64,000 bases of DNA from Candidatus Marithrix sp. (GTDB lineage Bacteria > Pseudomonadota > Gammaproteobacteria > Beggiatoales > Beggiatoaceae), in contig JADGDS010000004.1 of NCBI GenBank assembly GCA_016744775.1, positions 1-64,000 of the forward strand, written 5' to 3'. The notes under the pieces are model-generated. The model was not told where the DNA came from, searched no databases, and saw only the letters and a program-made list of their open reading frames with translations. The position numbers were made by a program, and so were the translations under genes. Each line of letters starts with the position of its first letter. Positions within the stretch are counted from its first letter, which is position 1. Of this stretch, positions 36,436 to 46,137 are shown piece by piece.

Positions 36436-36448
36436 TCTATAACTCTTA

Positions 36449-38410
36449 TTAATCATCATCATCATCATCATCATCATCACCATTACCGGGCATTTTATGG
36501 CATGTATCGCAACTTACTTCTTTACCTTTTGGTAAATTTACTATACGTCCTTCTACATTAAAGCTTCGATTTGCTGCAACTTTTGCTAAATCGGTTCCTT
36601 TTAGATCTGTACCATGACATGCTTTACACCCTTCTGGATTACGTTTATAAAAGTCTTCATGTTCTTCATCTACCCAACGTTGATCATTAACATTATGTAA
36701 ACCATGTGGACCTTTAGTTGTCATTGGTAAGCTGCCCGGAGTATGACAAGTATCACATTCTATAATAGTACCAACATGTCCTTGTAATTGTTTAGCTGTG
36801 ATGTTGTCATTAGCTGTAACATTTGCATTTGGCCAAATCGCATGAGGACTACCATGACAACCTTCGCAAGCTATTCCGCCATGTCCTTTACTATTACGAT
36901 ATAATGTATTATCTGTTTCTGCAAAGCGTTTATTTATAGCATTTAATGGTGAAGCTGTAGGATCACCTACCTTGTAAGTTTGTCGTAAACGGAATTTGTC
37001 ATGACTAAATACTAGTCCCTCTTCATTTAAATGATTAATCGCATCACCTGTATGACAAGATTGGCATTTTGGTAAATCAACCCAAGGGCGACGTTGTCCA
37101 CCTACAGCTTGCATACCACCGTGACAAGCATTACATTCTAAACCATCTGTTTTCATTGCACCACGTTGGCATTGAGTCTTTTTACCGGGGTGACATTGAT
37201 AACAAGTTTCTTCTACTGGCGCATTCTCAGGAAATATTAAATGACCTTCTTTATTACGTAATTTACCATGATGTTCGTGCATAACTTTAGACATAGTCGG
37301 TAATTCTTTTTGTTCTCCTTGAGGACCTGCTCCAGCTAAATCTAGGGGTGGTGAATAATGGCAACTAGCACATAATACTGGAGTTTGATTTTTTAAATCA
37401 GTCTTATGTTCTTTATCGTGCAAAATCAAGATATTTTTCTTAGTTTGAATTTCTAAATCTGCATCATTCGCCCAAGTGATATCTAATTCATTAGCAGCTA
37501 TTTTACCAGTAGCATGACAATTTTGACAATCAGTTTCATTAGAAACTGGTACTACCACATCTGTTCCAGCTAATAATTCGCCAGTTTGTTTATCATGAGC
37601 ATTAATGCGTAACATAGGATAAGGATTTTCTTTTCCCTTATCATCTATAGGAGTAATTGGAATACCTTCAGCACTAAACCAACCATGTTTCTCATTATAA
37701 TTAAGTTTTTGTGGATTAGGATTATCAGCTGGCATATATAAACCTGTTAAACCTTCTCCCGGTTGCAAATCCTTACCAAATAATTTTGAAGCATATTGCC
37801 AAAAGTCGGTTTTATCGATACTTTTACTATTTATAGAATAATTATCATCTTCTACAGGAGAATAACGTAATTCTACTTTATCAGAATTTAGTAGCTGTGG
37901 TTCACGACCCTTAATTAGAACTTGTGCATTAACTACATTAAATGGTGGCAATATGGAAAAAATAGAAAATTCCTTATCTACACAGTGCATACCCAAATCA
38001 TTAAATGCTAATACTTTAAAATTATTATTCTCAACTGGCACATCTACATTTAAAGAACTTAATCCATTTGCACCACCAATCCAATTTTCAATTTTCAATG
38101 GATCAGTATTTGGTATAGTAACTGCCTGATAAAAAAGATAATCATCAGGATTTTTAACAGTGAATAATGTATATTCGCCTTGATAATTTTGATTTTTTAG
38201 AAAGGCAATTTTTTCTTCAGTCCAACCAGATTCTGAATTATAAAAAATAATTTTATTATCAACTGCTTTAGCAACATACAAATCACCTGTTTCAGGAGTA
38301 TCAAATTTTAGTTTTAAAATAAATTTATTACCATCAGGTACAGTATATAGTTTATTACTAGCCCAAGCCAATTGGCTTATGAGTAATAATAGAATTGTGA
38401 AAATTTTCAT
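36449..38410 (-). CDS. Secreted nine-haem cytochrome c
   Basis: 653 residues. The signal peptide (MKIFTILLLLISQLAWA) directs it to the periplasm. A beta-rich N-terminal part holds the family signature LAFNDLGMHCVDKEFSIFSI (about 134-153). Nine CxxCH haem sites follow (CQNCH, CASCH, CYQCH, CNACH, CQSCH, CEGCH, CDTCH, CKACH, CDTCH) spread over about residues 295-645. It is probably a periplasmic electron-transfer protein; the redox partner is unknown. The C-terminus ends GNG followed by nine Asp, encoded by a GAT repeat. It lies alone, divergent from prfC. Confidence 0.82.
   Translation of the reverse strand: MKIFTILLLLISQLAWASNKLYTVPDGNKFILKLKFDTPETGDLYVAKAVDNKIIFYNSESGWTEEKIAFLKNQNYQGEYTLFTVKNPDDYLFYQAVTIPNTDPLKIENWIGGANGLSSLNVDVPVENNNFKVLAFNDLGMHCVDKEFSIFSILPPFNVVNAQVLIKGREPQLLNSDKVELRYSPVEDDNYSINSKSIDKTDFWQYASKLFGKDLQPGEGLTGLYMPADNPNPQKLNYNEKHGWFSAEGIPITPIDDKGKENPYPMLRINAHDKQTGELLAGTDVVVPVSNETDCQNCHATGKIAANELDITWANDADLEIQTKKNILILHDKEHKTDLKNQTPVLCASCHYSPPLDLAGAGPQGEQKELPTMSKVMHEHHGKLRNKEGHLIFPENAPVEETCYQCHPGKKTQCQRGAMKTDGLECNACHGGMQAVGGQRRPWVDLPKCQSCHTGDAINHLNEEGLVFSHDKFRLRQTYKVGDPTASPLNAINKRFAETDNTLYRNSKGHGGIACEGCHGSPHAIWPNANVTANDNITAKQLQGHVGTIIECDTCHTPGSLPMTTKGPHGLHNVNDQRWVDEEHEDFYKRNPEGCKACHGTDLKGTDLAKVAANRSFNVEGRIVNLPKGKEVSCDTCHKMPGNGDDDDDDDDD
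36450..36480. repeat. ATC/GAT trinucleotide microsatellite
   Basis: A run of about nine ATC units encodes the poly-Asp tail of the multihaem cytochrome on the minus strand. Being a triplet repeat at the very 3' end, slippage would change only the number of Asp residues. Confidence 0.9.
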
Positions 38411-38557
38411 AGTTTAATTTCTCTTAGGTTAATGATACTCTAATTATAGTAAATTTTTTTTCTTAAGTAAAACTTAAAAACTTTTTTTATTGCCTAGATG
38501 ACATTAAGATGAAGATTAAAATATATGATAAAATCACCTAATTTTTAATTTCATAAT

Positions 38558-40123
38558 ATGACAATCAATGAAACGGAAAAACGCCGTACTTTTGCAATTA
38601 TTTCTCACCCTGACGCTGGTAAAACCACAGTCACAGAAAAATTATTATTATTTGGTGGTGCTATTAGTTTAGCTGGTACAGTTAAAGGCAGAAAAGCCGC
38701 ACGTCACGCTACTTCTGATTGGATGGAACTGGAAAAACAACGTGGTATTTCAGTCACTTCATCAGTAATGCAATTTCCTTATAAAGATCATATAATCAAC
38801 CTCTTAGATACTCCCGGGCATGAGGATTTTTCAGAAGATACTTACCGTACTCTTACTGCGGTTGATTCTGCCTTAATGGTAATAGATGCAGCCAAAGGTG
38901 TTGAAGATCGTACTATAAAATTATTAGATGTATGCCGCTTACGCGATACACCTATTCTTACTTTTATTAATAAATTAGATCGAGAAAGCCGAGATGCTAT
39001 TGAAATCTTAGATGAAATTGAAGATGTCCTTAAAATAAATTGTGCCCCTATTAATTGGCCTATTGGTATGGGTTCAAGATTTAAAGGAATTTTTAATCTT
39101 TTAGATGGCAGCGTCACCTTATTTGAACCCGGTAAAAATAGCATTAAAAGTGAAGGTAAAACTTTTAACAGTCTTGATGAAACAGAATTAGATCAAACAA
39201 CTATTGATGAATTAAAAGATGAAATTGAATTAGTGCAAGGTGCTAGTCATAGTTTTGATTTGGAAGAATTTTTAGCTGGGAAATTAACTCCAGTGTTTTT
39301 TGGTTCAGCTCTAAATAATTTTGGACTAAAAGCCTTATTAGACAGTTTCATAAAATATGCACCACCGCCACAGCCGCGTTTAAGTACAACACGTGAAGTA
39401 AAAGCATCAGAATCTAAATTTTCAGGTTTTATCTTTAAAATTCAAGCAAATATGGATCCAGCTCATCGCGATAGAATCGCCTTTTTAAGAGTTTGTTCAG
39501 GGCAATATCGCAAAGCTATGAAAATGCGTCATGTGCGTTTAAATCGAGAAGTACAAATTAATAATGCTCTAACTTTTATGGCTGGTACACGTGAACACAC
39601 TGAGGAAGCTTGGGCTGGTGATATAATTGGTTTACACAATCACGGTACAATTCAAATAGGTGATACCTTTACTCAAGGAGAAGATTTAAAATTTACTGGA
39701 ATTCCACATTTCGCACCAGAAATTTTTCGTCGCGCCCGTTTACGTGATCCATTAAAAATGAAGGCTCTATTAAAAGGCTTACAACAACTAAGTGAAGAAG
39801 GAGCAACTCAATTATTCCGCCCATTAAGCAATAATGAATTAATTTTAGGTGCAGTAGGAATATTGCAATTTGATGTAGTAAGTTGGCGATTAAAAAATGA
39901 ATATGGAGTTGAATGTACTTTTGAAAACGTACAAGTTGCAACAGCCCGTTGGATTAGTTGTGAAGATGAAAAAATATTAGAAGATTTTAAGCGTAAAGCA
40001 TTTAATAATCTAGCACTAGACGGTGCAGCAAATCTGACATATATTGCTCCTACAAGGGTTAATTTATCAGTAATAGAAGAACGTTGGACAAATGTGAAAT
40101 TTTTAGCAACGCGAGAACATTAA
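38558..40123 (+). CDS. prfC: Peptide chain release factor 3
   Basis: 521 residues, translational GTPase that recycles RF1/RF2. G1 is SHPDAGKTT (17-25), switch I region [12 protein letters not shown]3 [16 protein letters not shown] near 87 and G4 NKLDRE near 141. Length matches RF3 (529 in E. coli). Transcribed alone. Confidence 0.96.
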   Translation: MTINETEKRRTFAIISHPDAGKTTVTEKLLLFGGAISLAGTVKGRKAARHATSDWMELEKQRGISVTSSVMQFPYKDHIINLLDTPGHEDFSEDTYRTLTAVDSALMVIDAAKGVEDRTIKLLDVCRLRDTPILTFINKLDRESRDAIEILDEIEDVLKINCAPINWPIGMGSRFKGIFNLLDGSVTLFEPGKNSIKSEGKTFNSLDETELDQTTIDELKDEIELVQGASHSFDLEEFLAGKLTPVFFGSALNNFGLKALLDSFIKYAPPPQPRLSTTREVKASESKFSGFIFKIQANMDPAHRDRIAFLRVCSGQYRKAMKMRHVRLNREVQINNALTFMAGTREHTEEAWAGDIIGLHNHGTIQIGDTFTQGEDLKFTGIPHFAPEIFRRARLRDPLKMKALLKGLQQLSEEGATQLFRPLSNNELILGAVGILQFDVVSWRLKNEYGVECTFENVQVATARWISCEDEKILEDFKRKAFNNLALDGAANLTYIAPTRVNLSVIEERWTNVKFLATREH

Positions 40124-40127
40124 ATAT

Positions 40128-40157
40128 AGCAATTATTATATTGGAATAATAATTGCT
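40128..40157 (+). terminator. Hairpin after prfC
   Basis: AGCAATTATTA and TAATAATTGCT pair across an 8 bp loop, 4 bp after the prfC stop. AT-rich but perfect; probably ends prfC transcription. Confidence 0.5.
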
Positions 40158-40197
40158 GTTCTTAGATAATTAAATATTAACCTAATAATCTAAGAAC
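40158..40197 (+). promoter_or_regulatory. Hairpin directly before the start of the propeller gene
   Basis: GTTCTTAGAT (40158-40167) and ATCTAAGAAC (40188-40197) form a perfect 10 bp stem that ends 3 bp before ATG 40201. No purine-rich ribosome-binding site is visible outside the stem. If transcribed, the hairpin would cover the translation start region, which suggests structural control or use of a different start. Confidence 0.45.
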
Positions 40198-40200
40198 AAT

Positions 40201-42399
40201 ATGAAAAATATAATAACAATTATAATTTGTATATTTTATTCCATTACAAATATTGTATTAGCTAATAATTTACATCGTTGGGCAGATAATAAAGTCACCA
40301 TTGGGTATAATCCAGCCGGTGCCCCAACCAAATTTGCTAATCAACAACAAGCAGTAGAAATTATTCAACATGCTTTAACTGAGTGGCAAAATGTTTGTGG
40401 AATTAAATTTGAATTTGCTGGTATCACAAATGATCCAGTAGATAATTATACTGATAAGCGGGTTGTAATAGCTTGGCGTAATATTGAAACTATTGCAGAA
40501 ACTGTGACAACAACTCAGGCTAACAAAAGTTTGGGTTATGATGAATATGTTGATGCTAGTATTATATTAAGTTCAAATCCAATATATTTTCAATCTGATA
40601 ATTTTCGCAGGGCTTTGTTACAACAATTAGGAATTGTAATGGGAATCGGAGATTCTGATAATCCGTTTGCATTTATGAATTCTAATTATAATGAGAGTTT
40701 TATATACTTTTCTCATTTAATGCCTGCTGATATAGAAGCAGCACAAGCTTTATATGGATGGTCTAAAAATTTCTTTGCTCCTCCAATATTTTCTCCACCG
40801 CCTATATCAAAACCAGCTATTGTTAAAGGTAATTTTTTATTTATTTCAGAAGCTTATAAAAATATTACAGCATCAATTACAGAAATTACTGATCATACTA
40901 GAGTTTCGCTAAAGGATTCGGTATATTTTAAGTTTGATTATCTAAATTTTCCTGTTGGAAAAATAAAATTTATTACTGTAAATCCAAAAGGTTATATTCA
41001 TACTAGTTATAGTGATTTTGCTCCAGCAAATGGATCTTGGTCAGCTTGGGTAGCAACAGCCAATCAAATGAAGCGTTTTCCGGGAACATGGCATTTTTAT
41101 ATCATTGGTGATGGTAAAACTTTGGTAAATACCGCAATTGAGGTTAAAACACCGCCACCAGTATGGAATCATCCACCAAGCGCGACGCTTTATATTGCTA
41201 ACACTGACGATCCTTTGACAGTGACTGCAACTGTTCATTCTGTGATTGATCCTGAAAATGATAATACTACTGCAACTTGGCATGTACCCGGAAAAGATGT
41301 AAAAGTTGAAAATTTCAAGGGACAAGTAAGTCATATTATTAGTTTTCCTAAAGCTGGTACTTATCAGATTTTTGTTAAAATTAATAATGTCTTAAAAAGT
41401 AGAACCATAACAGTTCCTACTGCACCTACACCTAAATTTGTTGGTAATTTAGCCTATGGTCGTAATTCAGCAATTCAACATGTTTTTATGAGAGATGAGA
41501 ATAATGATTTACGAGAATTATGGTGGGGTTCAGATTTTAGCCGCTTAGAAAATTTAAGTGCAATAGTGGGTGGACAAAAGATTGCTGGTGATCCAATCTA
41601 TTATCGTGAAGATAATGGTACTCAACATATTTTTGTTAGAGATATTAATAATCATTTACGTGAATGGTCATGGACATATAAAACTGGTTGGAAATTAGCA
41701 GATTTAGGTATTGCTGTAGGTAATCTGGTATATTTTAATAAAGATGGTGTGCAACATATATTTGCTAGAGATACTGATAATCATTTACGCGAATGGTGGC
41801 GGACAGCGGATAGCGACTGGCATTTAGAAGATTTAAGTCTTGCTGTAGGTGGGCAAACTATTGCCAGTGATCCATTTTATTTTAATAAAAATGGAGAACA
41901 ATATGTATTAGCAATTGACTCAAATGGAGATTTACGTCTATGGTTGTGGACATTAAACAGCGGCTGGCATTTAGGAAATTTAGGCAAAATAGCAATCACT
42001 GGCAAATTAAGCTCTTTTAATAAAGATGGTAAACAGTATATATTTGCTAGAGGTACTAATGGTCATTTACTAAAATGGTGGTGGACATTAGACAGCGGCT
42101 GGCATTTCGAGGATTTAAGCGGACAAACTATTGCTGGTAATCCTGTTTATTTTAATGATAATGGCGTACAACATATATTTGCAAGAGACACTAATAATCA
42201 CTTACGCGAATGGTGGAAAACAGATGGCGGCTGGCATTTGGAAGATTTAAGCCTAGCAGTAGGAGGGCAAACTATTGTTAGTGATCCGGTTTATTATAAT
42301 AAAAATGGTAAACAGCAAGTTTTTGCCCTCGATTCAGAAGGCAAAATACGTCAATGGTGGTGGACAATTGAAACTGGCTGGAAAATGTTTGTGATGTAA
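40201..42399 (+). CDS. Secreted pseudo-metzincin with seven-bladed propeller
   Basis: 732 residues. The signal peptide ends about residue 21 (IVLA-NN). Residues 25-195 resemble a matrixin/metzincin: an N-terminal RWADNKVTIGYN strand, helix IIQHALTEWQNVCGIKF and then QQLGIVMGIGD (141-151) at the place of HExxHxxGxxH, followed by a Met-containing turn. All three zinc His and the Glu are replaced (Q141, Q142, I145, D151), so it cannot be an active protease. Residues 210-410 are Ig-like (KIKFITVNPKGYIHTSYSDF). From about 413 seven repeats with HIFARDTNNHLREWW form a propeller like PLL/PVL-type lectins. Likely a surface or secreted glycan-binding protein. Confidence 0.75.
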   Translation: MKNIITIIICIFYSITNIVLANNLHRWADNKVTIGYNPAGAPTKFANQQQAVEIIQHALTEWQNVCGIKFEFAGITNDPVDNYTDKRVVIAWRNIETIAETVTTTQANKSLGYDEYVDASIILSSNPIYFQSDNFRRALLQQLGIVMGIGDSDNPFAFMNSNYNESFIYFSHLMPADIEAAQALYGWSKNFFAPPIFSPPPISKPAIVKGNFLFISEAYKNITASITEITDHTRVSLKDSVYFKFDYLNFPVGKIKFITVNPKGYIHTSYSDFAPANGSWSAWVATANQMKRFPGTWHFYIIGDGKTLVNTAIEVKTPPPVWNHPPSATLYIANTDDPLTVTATVHSVIDPENDNTTATWHVPGKDVKVENFKGQVSHIISFPKAGTYQIFVKINNVLKSRTITVPTAPTPKFVGNLAYGRNSAIQHVFMRDENNDLRELWWGSDFSRLENLSAIVGGQKIAGDPIYYREDNGTQHIFVRDINNHLREWSWTYKTGWKLADLGIAVGNLVYFNKDGVQHIFARDTDNHLREWWRTADSDWHLEDLSLAVGGQTIASDPFYFNKNGEQYVLAIDSNGDLRLWLWTLNSGWHLGNLGKIAITGKLSSFNKDGKQYIFARGTNGHLLKWWWTLDSGWHFEDLSGQTIAGNPVYFNDNGVQHIFARDTNNHLREWWKTDGGWHLEDLSLAVGGQTIVSDPVYYNKNGKQQVFALDSEGKIRQWWWTIETGWKMFVM

Positions 42400-42403
42400 G
42401 TAA

Positions 42404-42430
42404 GTTGGGCTTCCTTTCGTCAGCCCAACC
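42404..42430. repeat. Hairpin with TTGGGCTGACGAAAGG core, copy 2
   Basis: GTTGGGCTTCCTTTCGTCAG followed by CCCAAC folds into a stem GTTGGGCT/AGCCCAAC. Its complement shares the core of the hairpin at 21900. It lies between the convergent propeller gene and mfd and probably works as a bidirectional terminator. Confidence 0.5.
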
Positions 42431-42461
42431 TACAGAATATTTCTTCCTTTACCTATTCTAA

Positions 42462-45400
42462 TTAATCTAAATCATAAATAATATTTTCCAACAATTCACA
42501 CCGCCCCTCAAACGATTCTATTTCCATATCCAATAGCAACTTATTTTCTCCTCCAAATTTATATTTGGTGGGGTTTTGTTGAATTAGTTGCACAATTTTT
42601 TGTGGTTCAACTTTAGTGTCTTTGTCAAATACTATATAGCCACCACTGGAACTAAAATCAATTTTTGTTATTCCTAATGGCATAGCTTTGATTTTGAGTT
42701 CAGTTATATTTATCAATGCCTTAGTTTGTTCTGGTAGTAAGCCGAAGCGATCTATTAGTTCTATTTGTATGTCGTCTAGGGCTTGTAATGTTGGGGCGTT
42801 GGCTATGCGTTTGTACATTATTAGCCGAGTATGTACGTCGGGAATGTAGTCGTTTGGTAATAGGGTTGATTGGTGTAGGTTTATTTCGGTGCTTATTTTT
42901 GGTATGTCTTCTGATTTTAGCGATTTTATCGCGCGTTCTAATAGTTCAGCATATAAAGTATAGCCAATTTCTTGCATATGTCCACTTTGTTCGTTACCTA
43001 ATAATTCTCCAGCTCCACGAATTTCTAAGTCATGAGTTGCTAAGGTAAAGCCCATTCCTAATTCTTTTAAACTGTCTATTGCATCTATGCGTTTTTGGGC
43101 ATCTTTTGTCATTTTTTTAGGTATAATTAAATAGGCATATGCACGATGATGGGAACGCCCTACTCGTCCACGTAGTTGATATAGTTGTGCTAAGCCTAGT
43201 TTGTCAGCGCGGTTTATAATTATCGTATTTGCAGTTGGTACATCAATACCAGTTTCAATAATTGTTGTACAGACTAAGATGTTAAAGCGGCGATGATAAA
43301 AATCTTGCATGACTTGTTCAAGCTCACGTTCGCGCATTTTGCCATGCCCAATTTTTACCTTGGCTTGTGGTACTAAATTTTCTACCTCCTCTGCCATTTT
43401 TTCAATTGTTTCAATGTCATTATGCAGAAAATATATTTGTCCACCTCTTTTTAGTTCACGTGAAATTGCTTCAATTAGCGTTGGTTTATACCATTGTTTA
43501 ATAAAGGTTTTAACTGCTAAGCGGCGGGTTGGTGGTGTGCTAATTATTGATAAGTCTCGTATATGCGATAATGCCATATTTAATGAGCGCGGAATTGGTG
43601 TTGCTGTCATTGCTAGAACATCTATTTGCGCTCGTAATGATTTAAATTGTTCTTTTTGTTTCACCCCAAAACGGTGTTCTTCATCAATAATTATTAAGCC
43701 TAAATTATGATATTTAACACTTTTTTGTAATAGCTTATGAGTTCCAATTATTATTTCTAGCTCGCCTTTTGAGATGGCTTCTAAAGTTTCAGTTTGTTGC
43801 TTCTTGGAAACAAAGCGTGATAATTGTGCAATATTGATTGGTAAATCGGCAAAACGATCTTGAAAATTTTGATAATGTTGTTGTGCTAACAGCGTAGTTG
43901 GTACTAAAATCGCAACTTGTTGCCCATCCATTACTGCGACAAAAGCGGCACGCATTGCTACTTCTGTTTTTCCAAAACCAACATCTCCACATACCAATCT
44001 ATCCATTGGCTGTTCTGATGACATGTCTTTAATAACTGCATCAATAGCGGTTTGTTGATCAGGAGTTTCTTCAAATGGAAATGCTTCTGCAAAGTCTTGA
44101 TAATCTTGTTTATTTATTTTGAAACTTTGTCCTTTTTGAGCAGCGCGTCGTGCATAAATATCTAATAATTCAGCGGCTACATCACTGGCTTTTTCTGTTG
44201 CTTTTTGTTTAGCTTTTGACCATTTATCTGTGCCTAACCTATGTAATGGCGCACGCTCAGGATCAATTCCGGTAAATCGGTTAATTAAGTGTAAAGAAGA
44301 AATTGGTACGTATAATTTATCTTGATTTGCATATTCTAATTGTAAAAATTCGGCTTCAATATTAGCAACATTTAAAGTGACTAATCCTTGATAACGCCCA
44401 ACACCATGCTCTTCATGCACAACTGGGGCACCGATAGTAAGTTCAGTAAGATTACGAACAATCGCATCAGTATCATTTTTTGTTTTACGCCGACGCTGAT
44501 AAACTCGTTTACCAAATAATTGAGTTTCACTAATTACCGCGATACCAGATAAAATTAAACCTTTTTCTAGCGGCGCCACTGTTAAACAAAAGTTTGCATC
44601 ACTAGCTAAAAATTCTGACCAATTCTCTACCAATGTTGGTTTTAATTGATGTTTATTAAAAAGATTTAATAAGCTTTCACGTCGCCCATTAGTTTCTGCC
44701 GCTATTAAAACTCGCCCATCAAATTCAATTAAGAATTTTTCTAAAGCGGCTAAAGGTTTTGTATTACGAGCATCAACTGATAATTCAGGTGGTTGTTTAC
44801 TACTTTCTGATTCAGTTATAGAAATATGTGCAAAAGGTTTAATAGCTGCAAAAATTTGATTAGCTTGCAAAAACAATTGACTAGGTGCTAATGCTTCTAC
44901 ATCTAACTGCTGATAACGCTCATTAACCTCTTGCCAAAATTGTTCAGCTTTTTCTAAGACTCCAGCTAATGTAAAAATAACACAATTACTAGGTAAATAA
45001 TCAAATAAAGTCATCCGATTATTGCTATTATCCAAAGGAAATTCACGCGCTGGTAATATATGAATCTTATCAATTTGAAGCTTAGAACGCTGAGTTTCAG
45101 GATCAAAATAACGAATACTATTTATAGTATTATCAAGCAACTCAATTCTACAAGGCTCACGACTACCCATAGGAAATAAATCAACTAAATTAGCTCGAAG
45201 CGCAAACTCTCCATGCTCCATAACTTGCTCAACACAAGAATAGCCATTATTTTCTAATTGCAAATCAAAACGATCACCAACCGCAATCAAACTACTGTTA
45301 TTAATAATATAATCAACAGGAGCAAGACGCTGCATTAAAGTATTAACAGGCACACACACAGCACCACGCTCAATACTTGGCAACTTATATAATGTACCTA

Positions 45401-45668
45401 AACGCTCAGAAATAATATCCTGATGAGGCGAAAACAAATCATAAGGCAAAGTTTCCCAATCAGGAAACTGCAACAAATCAGTTGGAGCATAAAACTGAAT
45501 TTCATCCATTAAACTTTGCGCAGATAGCAAATCAGGAGTGATAACAATAAAAGGGGTATTTTGAGCCACTTGGCTTAAAACTAAACCTAGACTACTGCCA
45601 TGTATATTGCCCCAACTTTGATGCTGCTTGGGTTTGTAGATTGATGGGGGAGTTAAGGGGTTTATCAT
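42462..45668 (-). CDS. mfd: Transcription-repair coupling factor
   Basis: 1068 residues. It displaces stalled RNA polymerase and recruits UvrA. The N-terminal UvrB-like module contains FPDWETLPYDLFSPHQDIISER. The RNA-polymerase-interaction domain follows (APVVHEEHGVGRYQGL near 418). The helicase has Walker A CGDVGFGKTEVAMRAAF near 565, DEEH near 663 and QLRGRVGRSHHRAYAY near 830. The TRCF C-terminal domain closes it. It is about 80 residues shorter than E. coli Mfd. Around residue 208 the text jumps from AREFPLDNSNN to MTLFDYLP, apparently skipping the ~45-residue stretch that normally includes an AGIEYWLPLF-like motif. A decayed partial copy of its 5' region lies upstream at 46138-46488. Confidence 0.92.
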   Translation of the reverse strand: MINPLTPPSIYKPKQHQSWGNIHGSSLGLVLSQVAQNTPFIVITPDLLSAQSLMDEIQFYAPTDLLQFPDWETLPYDLFSPHQDIISERLGTLYKLPSIERGAVCVPVNTLMQRLAPVDYIINNSSLIAVGDRFDLQLENNGYSCVEQVMEHGEFALRANLVDLFPMGSREPCRIELLDNTINSIRYFDPETQRSKLQIDKIHILPAREFPLDNSNNRMTLFDYLPSNCVIFTLAGVLEKAEQFWQEVNERYQQLDVEALAPSQLFLQANQIFAAIKPFAHISITESESSKQPPELSVDARNTKPLAALEKFLIEFDGRVLIAAETNGRRESLLNLFNKHQLKPTLVENWSEFLASDANFCLTVAPLEKGLILSGIAVISETQLFGKRVYQRRRKTKNDTDAIVRNLTELTIGAPVVHEEHGVGRYQGLVTLNVANIEAEFLQLEYANQDKLYVPISSLHLINRFTGIDPERAPLHRLGTDKWSKAKQKATEKASDVAAELLDIYARRAAQKGQSFKINKQDYQDFAEAFPFEETPDQQTAIDAVIKDMSSEQPMDRLVCGDVGFGKTEVAMRAAFVAVMDGQQVAILVPTTLLAQQHYQNFQDRFADLPINIAQLSRFVSKKQQTETLEAISKGELEIIIGTHKLLQKSVKYHNLGLIIIDEEHRFGVKQKEQFKSLRAQIDVLAMTATPIPRSLNMALSHIRDLSIISTPPTRRLAVKTFIKQWYKPTLIEAISRELKRGGQIYFLHNDIETIEKMAEEVENLVPQAKVKIGHGKMRERELEQVMQDFYHRRFNILVCTTIIETGIDVPTANTIIINRADKLGLAQLYQLRGRVGRSHHRAYAYLIIPKKMTKDAQKRIDAIDSLKELGMGFTLATHDLEIRGAGELLGNEQSGHMQEIGYTLYAELLERAIKSLKSEDIPKISTEINLHQSTLLPNDYIPDVHTRLIMYKRIANAPTLQALDDIQIELIDRFGLLPEQTKALINITELKIKAMPLGITKIDFSSSGGYIVFDKDTKVEPQKIVQLIQQNPTKYKFGGENKLLLDMEIESFEGRCELLENIIYDLD

Positions 45669-45803
45669 GTTGTTGAATTTTTTCTCAGTTTTAATTGTTT
45701 ACTATATAAGATATATTATAAACTATGCAAAAATTTCACGTTTTTATGACTATTTATGATAGTATAATTAAAAATTGGAACAATTTAGACATACTAAAAC
45801 TAA

Positions 45804-46103
45804 ATGCAATTTGAATGGAATGAAGACAAAGCTAGGCTTAATATGCGTAAACATGGCTTTTATGACAGCAAGGCGTGCAACACGCAGAGAGGCACTATGC
45901 GCGAGGAATATGATTTAAAAACACGAAAAGTTAAACGACGTGGTATATTGCCTAGCCTAGAAGGGCAATCTCCAGAGCAGGCTCAAGTAAAAATAACTAT
46001 TACCTTAGATGATGATTTGGTTGATTATTTCAAGGCAGATAGCGAACAACTAGATACCCAGTTCTACCAAACTCAGATTAATCAAACACTTCGTCCTAGA
46101 TAA
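45804..46103 (+). CDS. Truncated BrnT toxin fused to a BrnA-like antitoxin
   Basis: A 99-codon frame. Residues 1-18 (MQFEWNEDKARLNMRKHGF) are a BrnT N-terminus. After a short junk stretch (YDSKACNTQRGT) comes a complete BrnA-like antitoxin beginning MREEYDLKTRKVKRRGILPS and including QVKITITLDDDLVDYFKADS. The antitoxin could start on its own at ATG 45897. The rest of the toxin is lost by an in-frame deletion, leaving what may be a toxin-less antitoxin able to act as an anti-addiction module or regulator. Confidence 0.6.
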   Translation: MQFEWNEDKARLNMRKHGFYDSKACNTQRGTMREEYDLKTRKVKRRGILPSLEGQSPEQAQVKITITLDDDLVDYFKADSEQLDTQFYQTQINQTLRPR

Positions 46104-46137
46104 TACAACAACTATTGTTCGCGAATTACCAGTTAGC

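Noticed and set aside
36435..36483. Longer hslR start giving a poly-Met N-terminus
   Set aside because: The extension is the ATC/GAT microsatellite that encodes the Asp tail of the cytochrome gene; the S4 domain begins right after ATG 36435.
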